Shown here one piece after another: positions 1 through 12,300 of a DNA stretch of 64,000 nt. Origin of the DNA: Tridacna crocea (taxonomy: Eukaryota > Mollusca > Bivalvia > Cardiida > Cardiidae). Every line of letters starts with the position of its first letter. Position 1 is the first letter of the stretch. The translations under genes and the position numbers were made by a program. Location of the stretch: NCBI GenBank assembly GCA_943736015.1, contig OX031059.1, positions 55,253,159-55,317,158 of the forward strand, in the 5' to 3' direction. The notes under the pieces were generated by a model. The model worked only from the letters and a program-made list of their open reading frames with translations. It ran no database searches and was not told the origin of the DNA.

Positions 1-130
1 GAAATTTATTGGCTATATGTCAAATAACTTGTTGGAAAATGTGACAAACATACGGTGAAAATAAGTTATCATTTTTCATTCTAGTTTTCCTTTGGGATAA
101 TTTCTAGTATTCAATGTACAAACTCCTCAC

Positions 131-365
131 CAATAGCTCTTGAAAGATTCAGACCACCATTAACTCGACCATCCTCTGTAACCTGACCCCCTGCAGCCTC
201 AATTCTGTCTCTTTCAGGCTTATCTTCTGGTTTGTGGTCCACTGACAAATCAACAGCTTTTCCATCCCGACATAAAACACACCTGGAGTCACCAGCATTT
301 GCAACTACCAGTTCATTTTTTCTCAGCAAAGCTACAACTGCAGTACAACCACTGTCTGACCCTGG
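131..365 (-). CDS. PPM1G: PPM1G exon 8 (second catalytic half begins)
   Basis: Encodes [63 protein letters not shown]. The acceptor TTTCAG is only 13 bases from the start of a foldback copy. The donor GTGAGG falls exactly where the conserved AIGD motif must continue, so the exon is ended at 131 rather than read on to EEFVH. Confidence 0.94.
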
Positions 366-3300
366 CTGAAATAGTTTTTTAACCCATTACCACACAATCC
401 CTACTTTTGACGCCCCTGAAAAAATAACCTTTAGAAAACATTGTGGGAAAAGGAGAAAATGCTGGTAACCAGCATTTTCTCCTTTTACCACAATGTTTTC
501 TTCCCTTCACAAAACAAATTTCAAATTTTCAGTCACTTTTACTTTGTCGTCTGCAAATGCTTTCAATTTGGACAAGTCCAAAATTTTGTTGTTTGGTAAT
601 GGGTTAAATTACCTGACCGTAGCAAAAAGACTTATGAAAATACTGTGAAGTCAACTTACACATACTGTTGGCTGACCAGGGTGGATACTTGTCGTGTATG
701 TTTAGAGCCCCCTCTTCACAGACCATAGCTCAATTAACCCATTACCAAGCAACAATATTTTAGACCGGTCCAAATTGAAAGCATTTGCAGACAACAAAAT
801 AAAATTGACTGAAAATTTGATATTTGTTTTGTGAAGGGTAGAAAACATTGTGGGAAAAGGAGAAAATGCTGGTTACCAGCATTTTCTCCTTTTTCCACAA
901 TGTTTTCAAAAGGTTTCTATTCCTGACCCGTAAAAACCAGGGATTGTTTGGGAAAGGGTTAAAAGAGATATAAATAATGTCAATCTATAACCAAAGAATC
1001 TGGCATTTTGATACCCCTGTGCTGAAATTTACAACATTGAACTTTCTCACTTTCCACAATATTTTCCACCCTAATAATGGAGAACAATGCCATCATCCCG
1101 CCAATATTTGACCTGTAGTATGTAATTCCCTTCAATATGGTGAAGTCTAAAACTTTGTCACGTGGTTATAAGTTAAAGGCAGAGTTCTTTTGGACCATTT
1201 GCAGACAACAAAGTAAACATGACTCAAATATTGAAACTTGACTTTTGAAGAGTAGAAAACATTGTGGGAAAAGGAGAAAATGCTGGTTAAAAGCATTTTC
1301 ACCTTTTTCTACAGTGTTTTCAGAAGGCTTCTTCCTCAGGATTGTTAAAACTAGGGACTGTTTGGTAAAGGATTAATTCTTGTTATTTCAAAATATGGAC
1401 AGAAATGTGAATTTCACTATGTGTTACAGCTGAATGTGTCAGAGGTTCAGTTACTTTCAGAAAATTGTGCTGTATTTTAACTAAAACTTTGTTAAAAGTT
1501 GCCAACTTTTGTTATATTTTTATACCATGGAAACCAAAATATCACCTGTTGTTCTTTGTAAAGAAACCTTAACTTATTTTTTTAGTCATCCTATCCTAAC
1601 GAAAGACCTAATTCCCACTTACAAAATCAATGAAAGTACTTAGTATATACATGTATATGAAAATGTACATCCATCATTCAGAGCTACAATGAAAATCATC
1701 ACAAGTTTTCTGTTGTACAAAATTCATCCTATGATGGAATGCACTTACAAATCAGTCTACTTGACAAAACTTAACCCTTGACTATACAATCCTAATTTTT
1801 GTAAGGAACCAAGGCTTGTCTTTATAGACACATTGCACTTTCTCACTTTCCACCTTATTTTCCACCCTAATAATGGAGAACAATGCCATCATTCCGCCAA
1901 TATTTGACCTGTAGTATGTAAATGTCTTCAATATGGAGAAGTCTAAAACTTTGTCATGTGGTAATAAGTTAAAGGCAGAGTTCTTTTGAAGTCTTTAACT
2001 CTTTACCACTCGAGAAAATTTTAGACTGGTCCAAATTGAAAGCATTTTGCAGACATCAAAATAAAGGTGACTGAAAAATTAAGATTTGGTTTGGGAAGGG
2101 TAGAAAACAATGTGGGAAAAGGAGAAAATGCTGGTGACCAACATTTTCTCCTTTTCCCAGAGTCTTTCCAAAAGGCTTCGTTCTCTGGGTCGTTAAAAGT
2201 CGGGATTGTGTGGTAAAGAGTTAACTCTTTACCATACGAAAAAATTTTAGACTGGTCAAAATTGAAGGCACATAGGCACATACAGACGACAAAATAAACA
2301 TAACTCAAAAATTGAAATTTGTTTCCAGCATGGTAAAGAACATAGCTGGAAAAGGAGAAAATGCTGATTACCAGCAATTTCTTCTTTTCTTACATTGCTT
2401 TCAAAAGTTTACTTTCTAAGAGTTGTTAAAAGGCGGAATTGTGTGGTAATGGGTTAAAAATTAGGGTTTCTGCCACTTAACTCTTTCCCAAACAAACCCT
2501 GGTTTTTGCGTGTCTGCAGTACAAGTCTTTTGAAAACACTGTTGGAAGAGGAGAAATTGCTCATAACGAGCAATTTCTATTTTTCCCACAGTGTTTTTCT
2601 CCCACTTGGAGAACTTTCTACCATTTTCATTTAGTCTGAAATTGTCGTCTGCAAACCCTTTCAGTTTGGAAGAGTCTAAAACTTGGAAAGGGTTAAATCA
2701 TGAAAGATAGAAAGCAAACAAACTGGTATAAAAATTTACAGAACTCAAATCCTAAAAAATTTCCTAACTATTATTTCATTCTATAATCGAGACATACTTT
2801 CTTTCTACAGTAATTCTTCTTCATCAAAGTTAAGTTGCTTGAGCTCAAGATGTTCTCAGTTTCAAAATCAAGCTATTCATTGACTGCAACTCAAACTGCT
2901 ATATACACTGTGACAAAGTTTTTAACCCATTACCACACAATCCCTACTTTTGACGACCCTGAGAAAGAGGCCTATAGAAAACATTGTTGGAAAAGGAGAA
3001 AATGCTGGTAACCAGCATTTTTTCCTTTTCCAACAATGTTTTCTACCCTTCACAAAACAAATTTCAAATTTTCCATCACTTTTATTGTGTCATCTGTAAA
3101 TACTTTCGATTTGGACAAATCTAAAATTTTGCTGTTTGGTAACGAGTTAACTTACTTCTTCATCTGGTTGGTCTAAATCCTCTTTTACATATTTAAATAG
3201 ACCAGGGCCATCTTCTTCCTCATCTTCATCGTCTTCGTCTTCATCTTCAAAGTCTTCGCTACAAAGTTTAGGGGGGAAAAAACCATCGAAAATAACATGT

Positions 3301-6300
3301 TACATCAGGCAAAAGTACTTGAACATGACAAAAAAACAAGAGGGCAAAAGCAGTCCTTAATCACTCACCTGAGAACACAGCTCTTGGAACAAGATGATCT
3401 TTAAAATTTCCAATACTGTTAGCCAACGTAAAATTTGTGACTTTCAGAGTAGGACCAATTTTGAACGAAGAGCAATAACTCAGAATTGACTCAAGAACTG
3501 TAACTTGAACGGTCAAATATTACAACAGTCGAGGCAAAAAATCACCTTAGACATCAAAATGCTAGAGAATTAACATTGCATGACTTTTTAAACCATTTAC
3601 CAAATGACAATATTTTAGAATGGTCCAAATTGAAAGCATTTGCAGACGACAAAAGTGACTAAAAATTTGAAATTTGTTTTGTGAAGGGTAGAAAACATTG
3701 AGGGAAAAGGAGAAAATGCTGGTTACCAGCATTTTCTCCTTTTCCTACAGTGTTTACTAAAGGCTTCTTTCTCTGGGGCGTCAAAAGTAGGGACTGTGTG
3801 GTAATGGGTTAATGATAAACATATTTCAAAATGTATCGGGTGTTTGATGGGGGAAAAGGATTCTTTCACCTTTGCCAAAGTTCCATGATTAAAGATATCG
3901 CAATTGGTTTCAAATTTCATTTTTTTTTCTTAACAACATCCAAACACATGGCAAATTATGCCAAATTTGTAGAAGCTAAATTTTGCATGGAATCACTTTT
4001 AAAACACACTTGTATAATATAGGTAATGAGCATAAATGTTTGGGTAAATGTGTAATGCACTATGGACCAAAGATATTGCTGGATATGCCCAAATGGGCAC
4101 TTTTTCATCAAGCCACAATGTTTTTGAAAGCAGTCACTTGCAAAAATCATTCAACACTTTATCACACAATCCCAAATTCCGACGACCTTTAGAAAGAGGC
4201 CTTTAGAAAGCATTGTGGGTAAAGAAGAAAATGCTGGTAACCAGCATTTTCTTCTTTACCCACAATGCTTTCTACCCTACCAGAAACAAATTTCAATTTT
4301 TGAGTCACAACTACATGCAATTATTTGTCTGCAAATGCTCTTAATTAGGACAAGTCTAAAATTTTGATGTTTGGTTGAGAGTTAATATAAACATTCAGAC
4401 ATTACCTGTTGTACTCTTCATCCTCATCACTAGAATCATCGTCATCATCATCATCACTGTCAAGGTCAGCTAACGTCATACCAGATTTTTTTCCTGACCC
4501 ACTTGCTTGCTGAAAACAAAAAACAGAAATTACCATTGTTCCTTTCATGCATCTTAGAGAGGGCCAGATAGGCCTTATTAACAATGAAGAAAACTGATTA
4601 AACTAGAGCTATCACTCAACGTGATCATACCCCCCACCAGCTCCTTGCCACCAAACAGGTCTTTGTCACAGAATGCAGAATGGTTAAGTACAAAAGTAAG
4701 AGTTGAACATGAGCGGAAAATTGTCGCAAGATACGCCCATCTTACCCCTAGCTGTTAAGCTGGGGCATGCACCGGACCCAATTCAAGTATGAAAAAACGA
4801 CAAAGGGTAATAACTCAAAAATCAAGTGAGCAAGAGTTATGATTCCTGTGCACTGCACTCCCCCTTGATGAGATCTATCCATCCATGAAATTTCATAACC
4901 CTAGCTAGTATAGTTTTGGAGATATGCTCCGGGCAAAATTTAAAAAAACAACAAAGGGCAATAACTCAAAAATTAAGGGAGCAGGAGTTATGGTTCCTAT
5001 GCACTGCACTCCCCCTTGATGAGATCTATCTACCCATGAAATTTCATAACTCTAGCTAGTATTGTTTTGGAGATATTCACTGGACCCAATTCATGTATTA
5101 AAGACGACAAAGGGTAATAACTCAAAAATTAAGGGAGCAGGAGTTATGATTCCTATGCACTGCACTCCCCCTCGATAAGATCTATCCACCCATGAAATTT
5201 CATAACCCTAGCTAGTATAGTTTTGGAGATATTCACCGGACCCAATTCAAGTATTAAAAACGACAAAGGGCAATAACTCAAAAATTAAGCAAGCAGGAGT
5301 TATGATTCCTGTGCACTGCACTCCCCCTTGGTGAGATCTATCCAGCCATGAAATTTCATAACCCTAGCTAGTATAGTTTTGGAGATACGCTCCGGACCAA
5401 ATTCAAGTATTAAAAACGACAAAGGGCAATAACTCAAAACTTAAGCAGGCAAGAGTTATAATTCCTGTGCACTGCACTCCACCTTGGTGAGATCTATTCA
5501 CCTATGAAATTTCATAACCCTAGCTAGTATAGTTTTGGAGATTCACTCCAGACAAAATTCAAGTATAAAAAAACAACAAAGGGCAATAACTCAAAAATTA
5601 AGCTAGCAAGAGTTATGATTCCTGTGCACTGCACTCCCCCTCGATGAGATCTATCCACCCATGAAATTTCATAACCCTAGCTAGTATAGTTTTGGAGATA
5701 TCCTCCGGACAAAATTCAAATATGAAAAAGAAATTTGTCCAGAATCATCAAAGGGCCATAACTCCATGAAACCTAAATAAACCATAACCAAAATAGGATA
5801 TGCACATCTCTGCTTTACACTGAGTCTATTTGTGTAGTTTGAACCAAATCTGTCCAATAGTTGATGAGAAAAAGAGCGGACAAGAAATTTCATGAAAGGG
5901 CCATAACTCAGTGAAAAATAAATGAACCATAACCAACATTTCATATGCACATCTCTGCTTGATACTGAGTTTACCTGTGAAGTTTGAGAAATAGAGCGGA
6001 CAAAAAGCTACAGACCGACCGACCGACCGACCGACCGACCGACCGACAAGCTGACTCCTATATACCCTCCAAACAGAATTTTGGGGGGTATAACTATGCA
6101 AGCTTAATGATTTAACCCTTTTCCAAACAATCCCTGGTTTTCACGACCCTGAGATAGAAGCCTCTTGAAAACATTGTGGGAAAAGGAGAAAATGCTGGTA
6201 ACCAGCATTTTCTCCTTTTACCCTGCTGGAAACAAATTTTAATTTTTGAAATACATTTATATTGTTGCCTGCAAGTGCTTTCAATTTAGACCAGTCTAAA

Positions 6301-9300
6301 ATTTTGCCATGTGGTAAAGAGTTAATAACATCTATATTTGTCAAGGCAAACAAACTACCTTTGACACCCTTCAATTGCTAATACCTGTTTATCTATGGAA
6401 ACTAGATCTAGATCAGTCTTAACAGGACATGAAGTCTGATCTTGGTGCTACACTGTCACCTTCTTTGTCATATACTCTGACTAAAACTAGTTTGAGACAG
6501 TAATACATTAGATGTTTTTACAAAATTTAAATTTTTTATTTCAATTATCAAGCAAACTATCCCTTACTACTGTGTTAAATTATTCCTATAATATCAGCCT
6601 TTCAAACACGTTTTACGAAGCATGGTTTTCTATTCAGGGCTACAATGAACTCATCATTGTAAAATTCTGCCATGTTAACATTCATCATTATAGAAAACAT
6701 GCTCCTCTTAACTCTTTCATTCATCATGCGTTAGTCTGATCCTTGATCTACACTGTCCATAAAGGTTTCTGGGTCTTTTATGGTATGAAAAAAGTTTTAT
6801 AATCAATAAAAGAAAATGTCAAATCACTTTTCTGCCCTACAATCCTAGTATGCTTACATGACCCTGGAAAGAAAGCTTTTGACATATCATGGGGAAAGAA
6901 GATCTCAGATTTCCTATCATTCGAAAGACAAATCAAATTATTTGAGCAGCATTACTTTGTCCCATGCAAATGCACTCAATCTTGCTGTTCTGTTAAGACT
7001 GAGCAAATTCCTAACAGTTATTCTGTTAAATAAATAAAATTAAATTCTCAATTTGGTAGTAAAAATCCAAATACCACTGTTTCAAAGTTATGGGGGAAAA
7101 TATCTCCTTATCAGACAGTGTAGATCCAAGATCAGACTGCACGTTCTGTGCAGTCTGATCTTGATCTACAATGTCTGCAAAAGGTCAGAAAGCCATGCTT
7201 AGTAGCCTAAGGGTTAATATTATTGTGCTCATTATACTGTACAACAGGCTAAAGGCACATTAGTGGCCAAAAAGAACAGTGGGATTCAAAATGCAGACAA
7301 ATTTAACTTGTTACCTAATGATGAAAATTTTGACTTGTCAAAATTGAGGGCATATGCAGCCAACAAAGTAAAAAATGACTCAGATATTTAAACTTGACTT
7401 TGGAAGAGTAGAAAACATAAATTTGGGAACGAAGAAAATGCTGGTTACCAGCATTTTCTCTTTTTTCCAGTGTGTTTTCAGAAAGCTTCACCTGTTTTTC
7501 TTTGAAAAGAAACTGTATCTTGCTGTTTTTACCCCATCCTAACGAAACAAATAATTCCTATTCACTAAATCAATGACAATACTTGATATATCTGAAAATG
7601 TACATCCACCATTCAGAGCTACAATGAAAATCATCACAAGTTTTCTGTTGTACAAAATTCATCCTATGATGGAATGCACTTACAAATCAGTCTACTTGAC
7701 AAAACTTAACCCTTGACTATACAATCCTAATTTTCATAAGGAACCGAGGTTTGTCTTCATAGACAGAGCCTACGGAAGAAAAAGCTGGTAACAAGCCCTA
7801 CCCAGGGTTTTCCATGGCGCACAAATCCTGCGTCATTGACGCAATTTTAATTCAAATGACCCCCAAAATAAATGACAGTGTGTCATCGGTGACACAACTT
7901 TCCAAAATCTAAATAATGTACGAAGTTGAATAAAGCGTCGTAATTCCAAGTCTGTTCTTGCTTCAATGTCAGACGAACACCATTCTTTTTCTAATTACAG
8001 GGTTTATTTTAGATAAAAGTGGTTTTCCGGTAATTTATTTATAGAATAAGACTGGTATTTCATAGCATATTTTACACGGCTTCCGGTATATAAAAGTACA
8101 CATTACCGGTTTGTGCTGTTAGCTGAAAAATATTGTCATGACAAACAAAACTGTAGCATTCTTCTGTCGTCTGCTTCCTACAACTGCCGATCAAGCCATG
8201 TCAAGCAGCGATTCGGACGAAAATGTTTGGTCTGTCAAAAAGTGACATCAGCCTTTCTGACAGAAATGATCGACCGATTTTTCATTCTTGGAATTTGGCA
8301 ATTAAAGGTAAAATGCATTATAAATCGTGCTTGAAGTTGATGACGAGGAAAACCATATTTTTGACCCCCAAAGTTAATGAAATGACCCTCAACTAATGAG
8401 GAAGGGGGTCACAATGACCCCCAATTTTCAAAGCCGAGGGTAAACCCTGCCTACCCTTTTACAGACCTATTCCATAATCTTAGCTGACTATCAATTGTCA
8501 TTGATCTGAAAATGCTATAAATGTTGACAAGTCTAAAGTTCTGTTGTCCCCTATAAGGTGAAACAATCTTACCCCAGATGAACTTGGTTCGCCTGATCCT
8601 GAGGGTCCTGAGACTACTCCTGAACTTGAGCCTGAACTTTGACTGGAACCAGCTGAGACACCTGATGCTGCAGCATCGCCTGATCCTGTACTGCTTGCTG
8701 CTTCTGAAGATACTCCTGAACTGCTAGATGAACTTGAGACTGATGACACCGCAGATGAATACCCTGCTGATGACGATGCTGCTGCTTCCCCAGATATTAC
8801 AGGTTCGGCATCATTGTCTTTACTAGATGTACTCACTACACCATTATCTACATCAGCACTGTCATCAAAATGGTCTATTTTTTCCACATCAGCATTACTT
8901 TCACTAGTACTGCTAACAGCTGCCTCTGACTTTTCCAGCACATTTGATTTTGAATCACTATCAGCACTATCCTGCTTTTCATCATTATGAGAGCCCGTTT
9001 CTTTAAGTTCTTTTTCAGTATTAACATTATTGTCATTATCAGGATGGTCCTTTTCTGCTTTGAGATCAAGCTGCTCTTTAACAGAGTCAAGCGTGTTTCC
9101 ATTTCCTACATGAAATAAAAAGATGACAATGTGGGTTGAATAAACAGCATTCTGTAGCCTTTCTATCATCCATCTTAATCGTGATCTCTAAGTACTATAG
9201 GCTTAAATATTGATCTAGAGGCGATACTTAGAACAAATTGGTCTCAAGATAAAAGATCCCAACATGCAGTTCTTTTCTCTAAGGGAATTTTGCTCAATCA

Positions 9301-12300
9301 AACAAAAAAATTTTACACTAGTCCAGGGTTTTAGTCTGACAGTTCCTTTTGGGGGTCCTTGGGACTCGACTTCTATGATTATGGGAGTCCTGACTTAAAA
9401 ATTGGGAGTCCCTTGGTTGGACAAATTTGAATACCAATACCAATTATTTTTCCATATATTTTAATTTCCAAACAAGTTAAATAAAAAAAGAAATATTTCA
9501 AGCATCTGCAGACGACCACTCCCGTCTGCTATGGAATAATATACCTATATTTTCATAAAACTTTTTTTTTTCACTCATGAATGGAAATATAGCTTCCATT
9601 TATTACTTTATACAGAGATTTGTGTAAATTCACTGTTTAAATTTACTATTACAGATGAGAACATAGTTTTAAGTCTCCCTGATCGGATGATGCCACGCTG
9701 CTCATTGTATAGTGTCATGGGTTTTCACGATTTTTTAGCGATCTATTTTTTCGTGACAATTCATTTTTGGAGAAGTATTACTACATGAGTTAACATCGGT
9801 TAGTCAGTTTAAATAGCAAGTAACTTAAAAATCTGTCACTTTACATTAGATTAGAAGAATAATACAGTTACCTTTGTTACTCTGTCATACATGACTCGCA
9901 AACTTCATTATCATCCGCGAGTCCTTCGCATTCTATACTTATCGTGTTTGGCCCATATTTCTGCCGGATGCGCGCAAGCTAGGTGATATGAAGCTCTAGA
10001 TGATAATTTCATGCGTCATATTGACATTTGGGCAGATTTTTTTCATTGTCAAAGACAGGTCATTTCAAAATTCCAAGTGTCAAAACCCAGTCTCAGGGAT
10101 CAAATGAGAAGCATGCCGAGTTGTCAAGTTTTGTAAAGACATCCATGGAAAATTATTTCTTTCTCATTTTTCCTACCAATGTTTGTTATCCACTAGTCTA
10201 TGTTTAATCGATGATTGTGATTAATCGTAGTCACAAAACCAAGAATTCAAGTTTAGGCACCAAGCGAGTTCAAGAACCGACTACTGTCGATTCCGGGATT
10301 TCTCAATCGATTATCTGAATCGGAAGCCAAAACCAACTGACTTTCGACTATAGTCGATCATCGGCCCACTACTAGTTTGCAGACGCTATTTTTAATGCTG
10401 TGTCAGCACAAACAACCTTTAGGGGCTCGGTCTAAATCACAGATAACGAGCCGGCCGCTTTCGTAGTTTAGGTCAAAATTAATGATAATTTCCGGCGGAC
10501 GCTATACGTTTATTTTTCTAACAATATTTCTTTACTTTTGTAAAGAACTACCGTAAAGAACATTTTTTGTTGAACTGTTTTAGCCTACCTATTTTCGATC
10601 AGCTTGTCGAGAATGCTGGGTTTTTACACCTTACCGCACTTATGGTCCGAAAAGCTGCGGTATGTTTTGGGTACTATTGTTCATGTTCGACAAATTTTAT
10701 CTTCTGGTATCAGTTACTTCTTAGGGTTCTCAATCGTCAAATCTACACCCAATGACAACAAAATTAGAATTGCGTCCCAGGGTCGCAGTAGCGTAAGTTT
10801 TGGGAGTCCTGCTTCCCTATTTCTGCGGGTCATTTGGGAAAGGGTTAAGGTCATTAAAATTCAGAATTGTGGAGTTAATTATCAATATGTAGTCTACAGA
10901 CAAAAGAAAATGTAGTAGTTTACAACATTGTTTTGTATTGGGAGTTGATAAAACAATATCTAAATATATGTTAACTCTTTACCATAAAATCCCGACTTTT
11001 AATGACCCTGAGAAAGAAACCTTTTGAAAAAACTGGAAAAAGGAGAACATGCTGGTAACCAACATTTCTACTTTTCCTACAGTGTTTTCTACCCTTCCCA
11101 AACCAAATCTGAATTTTTCAGTCAACTTTAATTTGTCGTCTGCAAATGCTTTCAATTTGGACCAGTCTAAAATTTTCTTGTGTGGTAAACAGATTACACA
11201 ACTCTTTGATACTAACCTGTCATTTGTTTAGACCGTTTGGCCTTGATCATGGGTGAAGGCTGTTTTTGTCCCTTTAAATGCTTATTCTGCTGCAACAGAG
11301 GATTGCCGGAATACTTTGCTCGAAGTTCTTCAATAGGCATACTTGCCTCCTCATACAGTATGTCTGCTTCTTTTCTTACAGCTATGTCGTCAGCTAGAAA
11401 TTCAGAAACGATCAAATCAAAAGTACCTATAGAGAACTTTCAAAACAAACAAGGCATCTGTACGGGCAACCTAACTGCTAAAAGTCAGTTAACATTTTTA
11501 GCAAAATTACTCATGTATGATGAAATTATCACTTGTGACCATTAACAAAATCATTTAGTAAGACAGCAAAATAGCTTTGGAAGACTTGAAATTGGCAGTC
11601 CCAATTTATAGTCAGACATTATAGCTCTTCCAGATAACTATTGCGCGCATTGTGACAAAGAGAGATACTTCTCCAAATAAGAGGGAGTGATGCAATTCCA
11701 AATCCATTATTTCTCTTCTAAACCCTAAGTTGTGGGTATTCATTAGACGATTTTAATGAGTACCCACAACATAGGGTTTAGTGGAGAATATTTTGAACTC
11801 AAAATCACTCCCTCTATCTGGAGCTCTGCTTCTCATATCGTCGGTGTACTTCCAAAACCTTGTAACTACAGCTTGTAACAAGCTGTAGTTACGAGGTTTT
11901 GAAAGTACACCAATGACATACATCAACTAATTTTTAACAACGGTTGCTCACATATTTAGGTATTACCCCTTTACCTCACATTCCTCTGTTTTCACAACAT
12001 ATGGCATAAGCATTTTCTCTTTTTACCCACAGTGTTTTCTAATATTCCAAAACAAATTCCACTTTTTGAACATTTCAATTTTAAATTTAGAGTGTCATCT
12101 GGAAATACTACTTTGGACATTTCTAAAATTTTGACTTTTGGTACAGAGTAGAACCTTTATTAACCCTTAACCAAACAACAACATTTTAAACTTGCCCAAA
12201 TTGAAAGCATTTGCAGACGACAAAATACCACAAAATAAAAGTAACTATAAATTTGAAATTTGTTAGGAGTAGGATAGAAAACGTGGGAATAGGAGTAAAT

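Larger units (their letters stand above)
1001..1990. repeat. Direct duplication of a ~165-bp intronic segment
   Basis: 1020-1187 and 1825-1990 share a near-identical segment (CACTTTCCAC ... CCTAATAATGGAGAACAATG ... AAAGGCAGAGTTCTTTTG). Each is joined to foldback-like ends. Confidence 0.75.

Noticed and set aside
111-130. Reading PPM1G exon 8 on into EEFVH
   Set aside because: The GTGAGG at 130-125 is a good donor and falls exactly inside the conserved AIGD motif, so the extra residues are intronic.
5826-6101. ORF with [12 protein letters not shown] repeats
   Set aside because: Produced by the (GACC)n microsatellite at the end of a transposable element.
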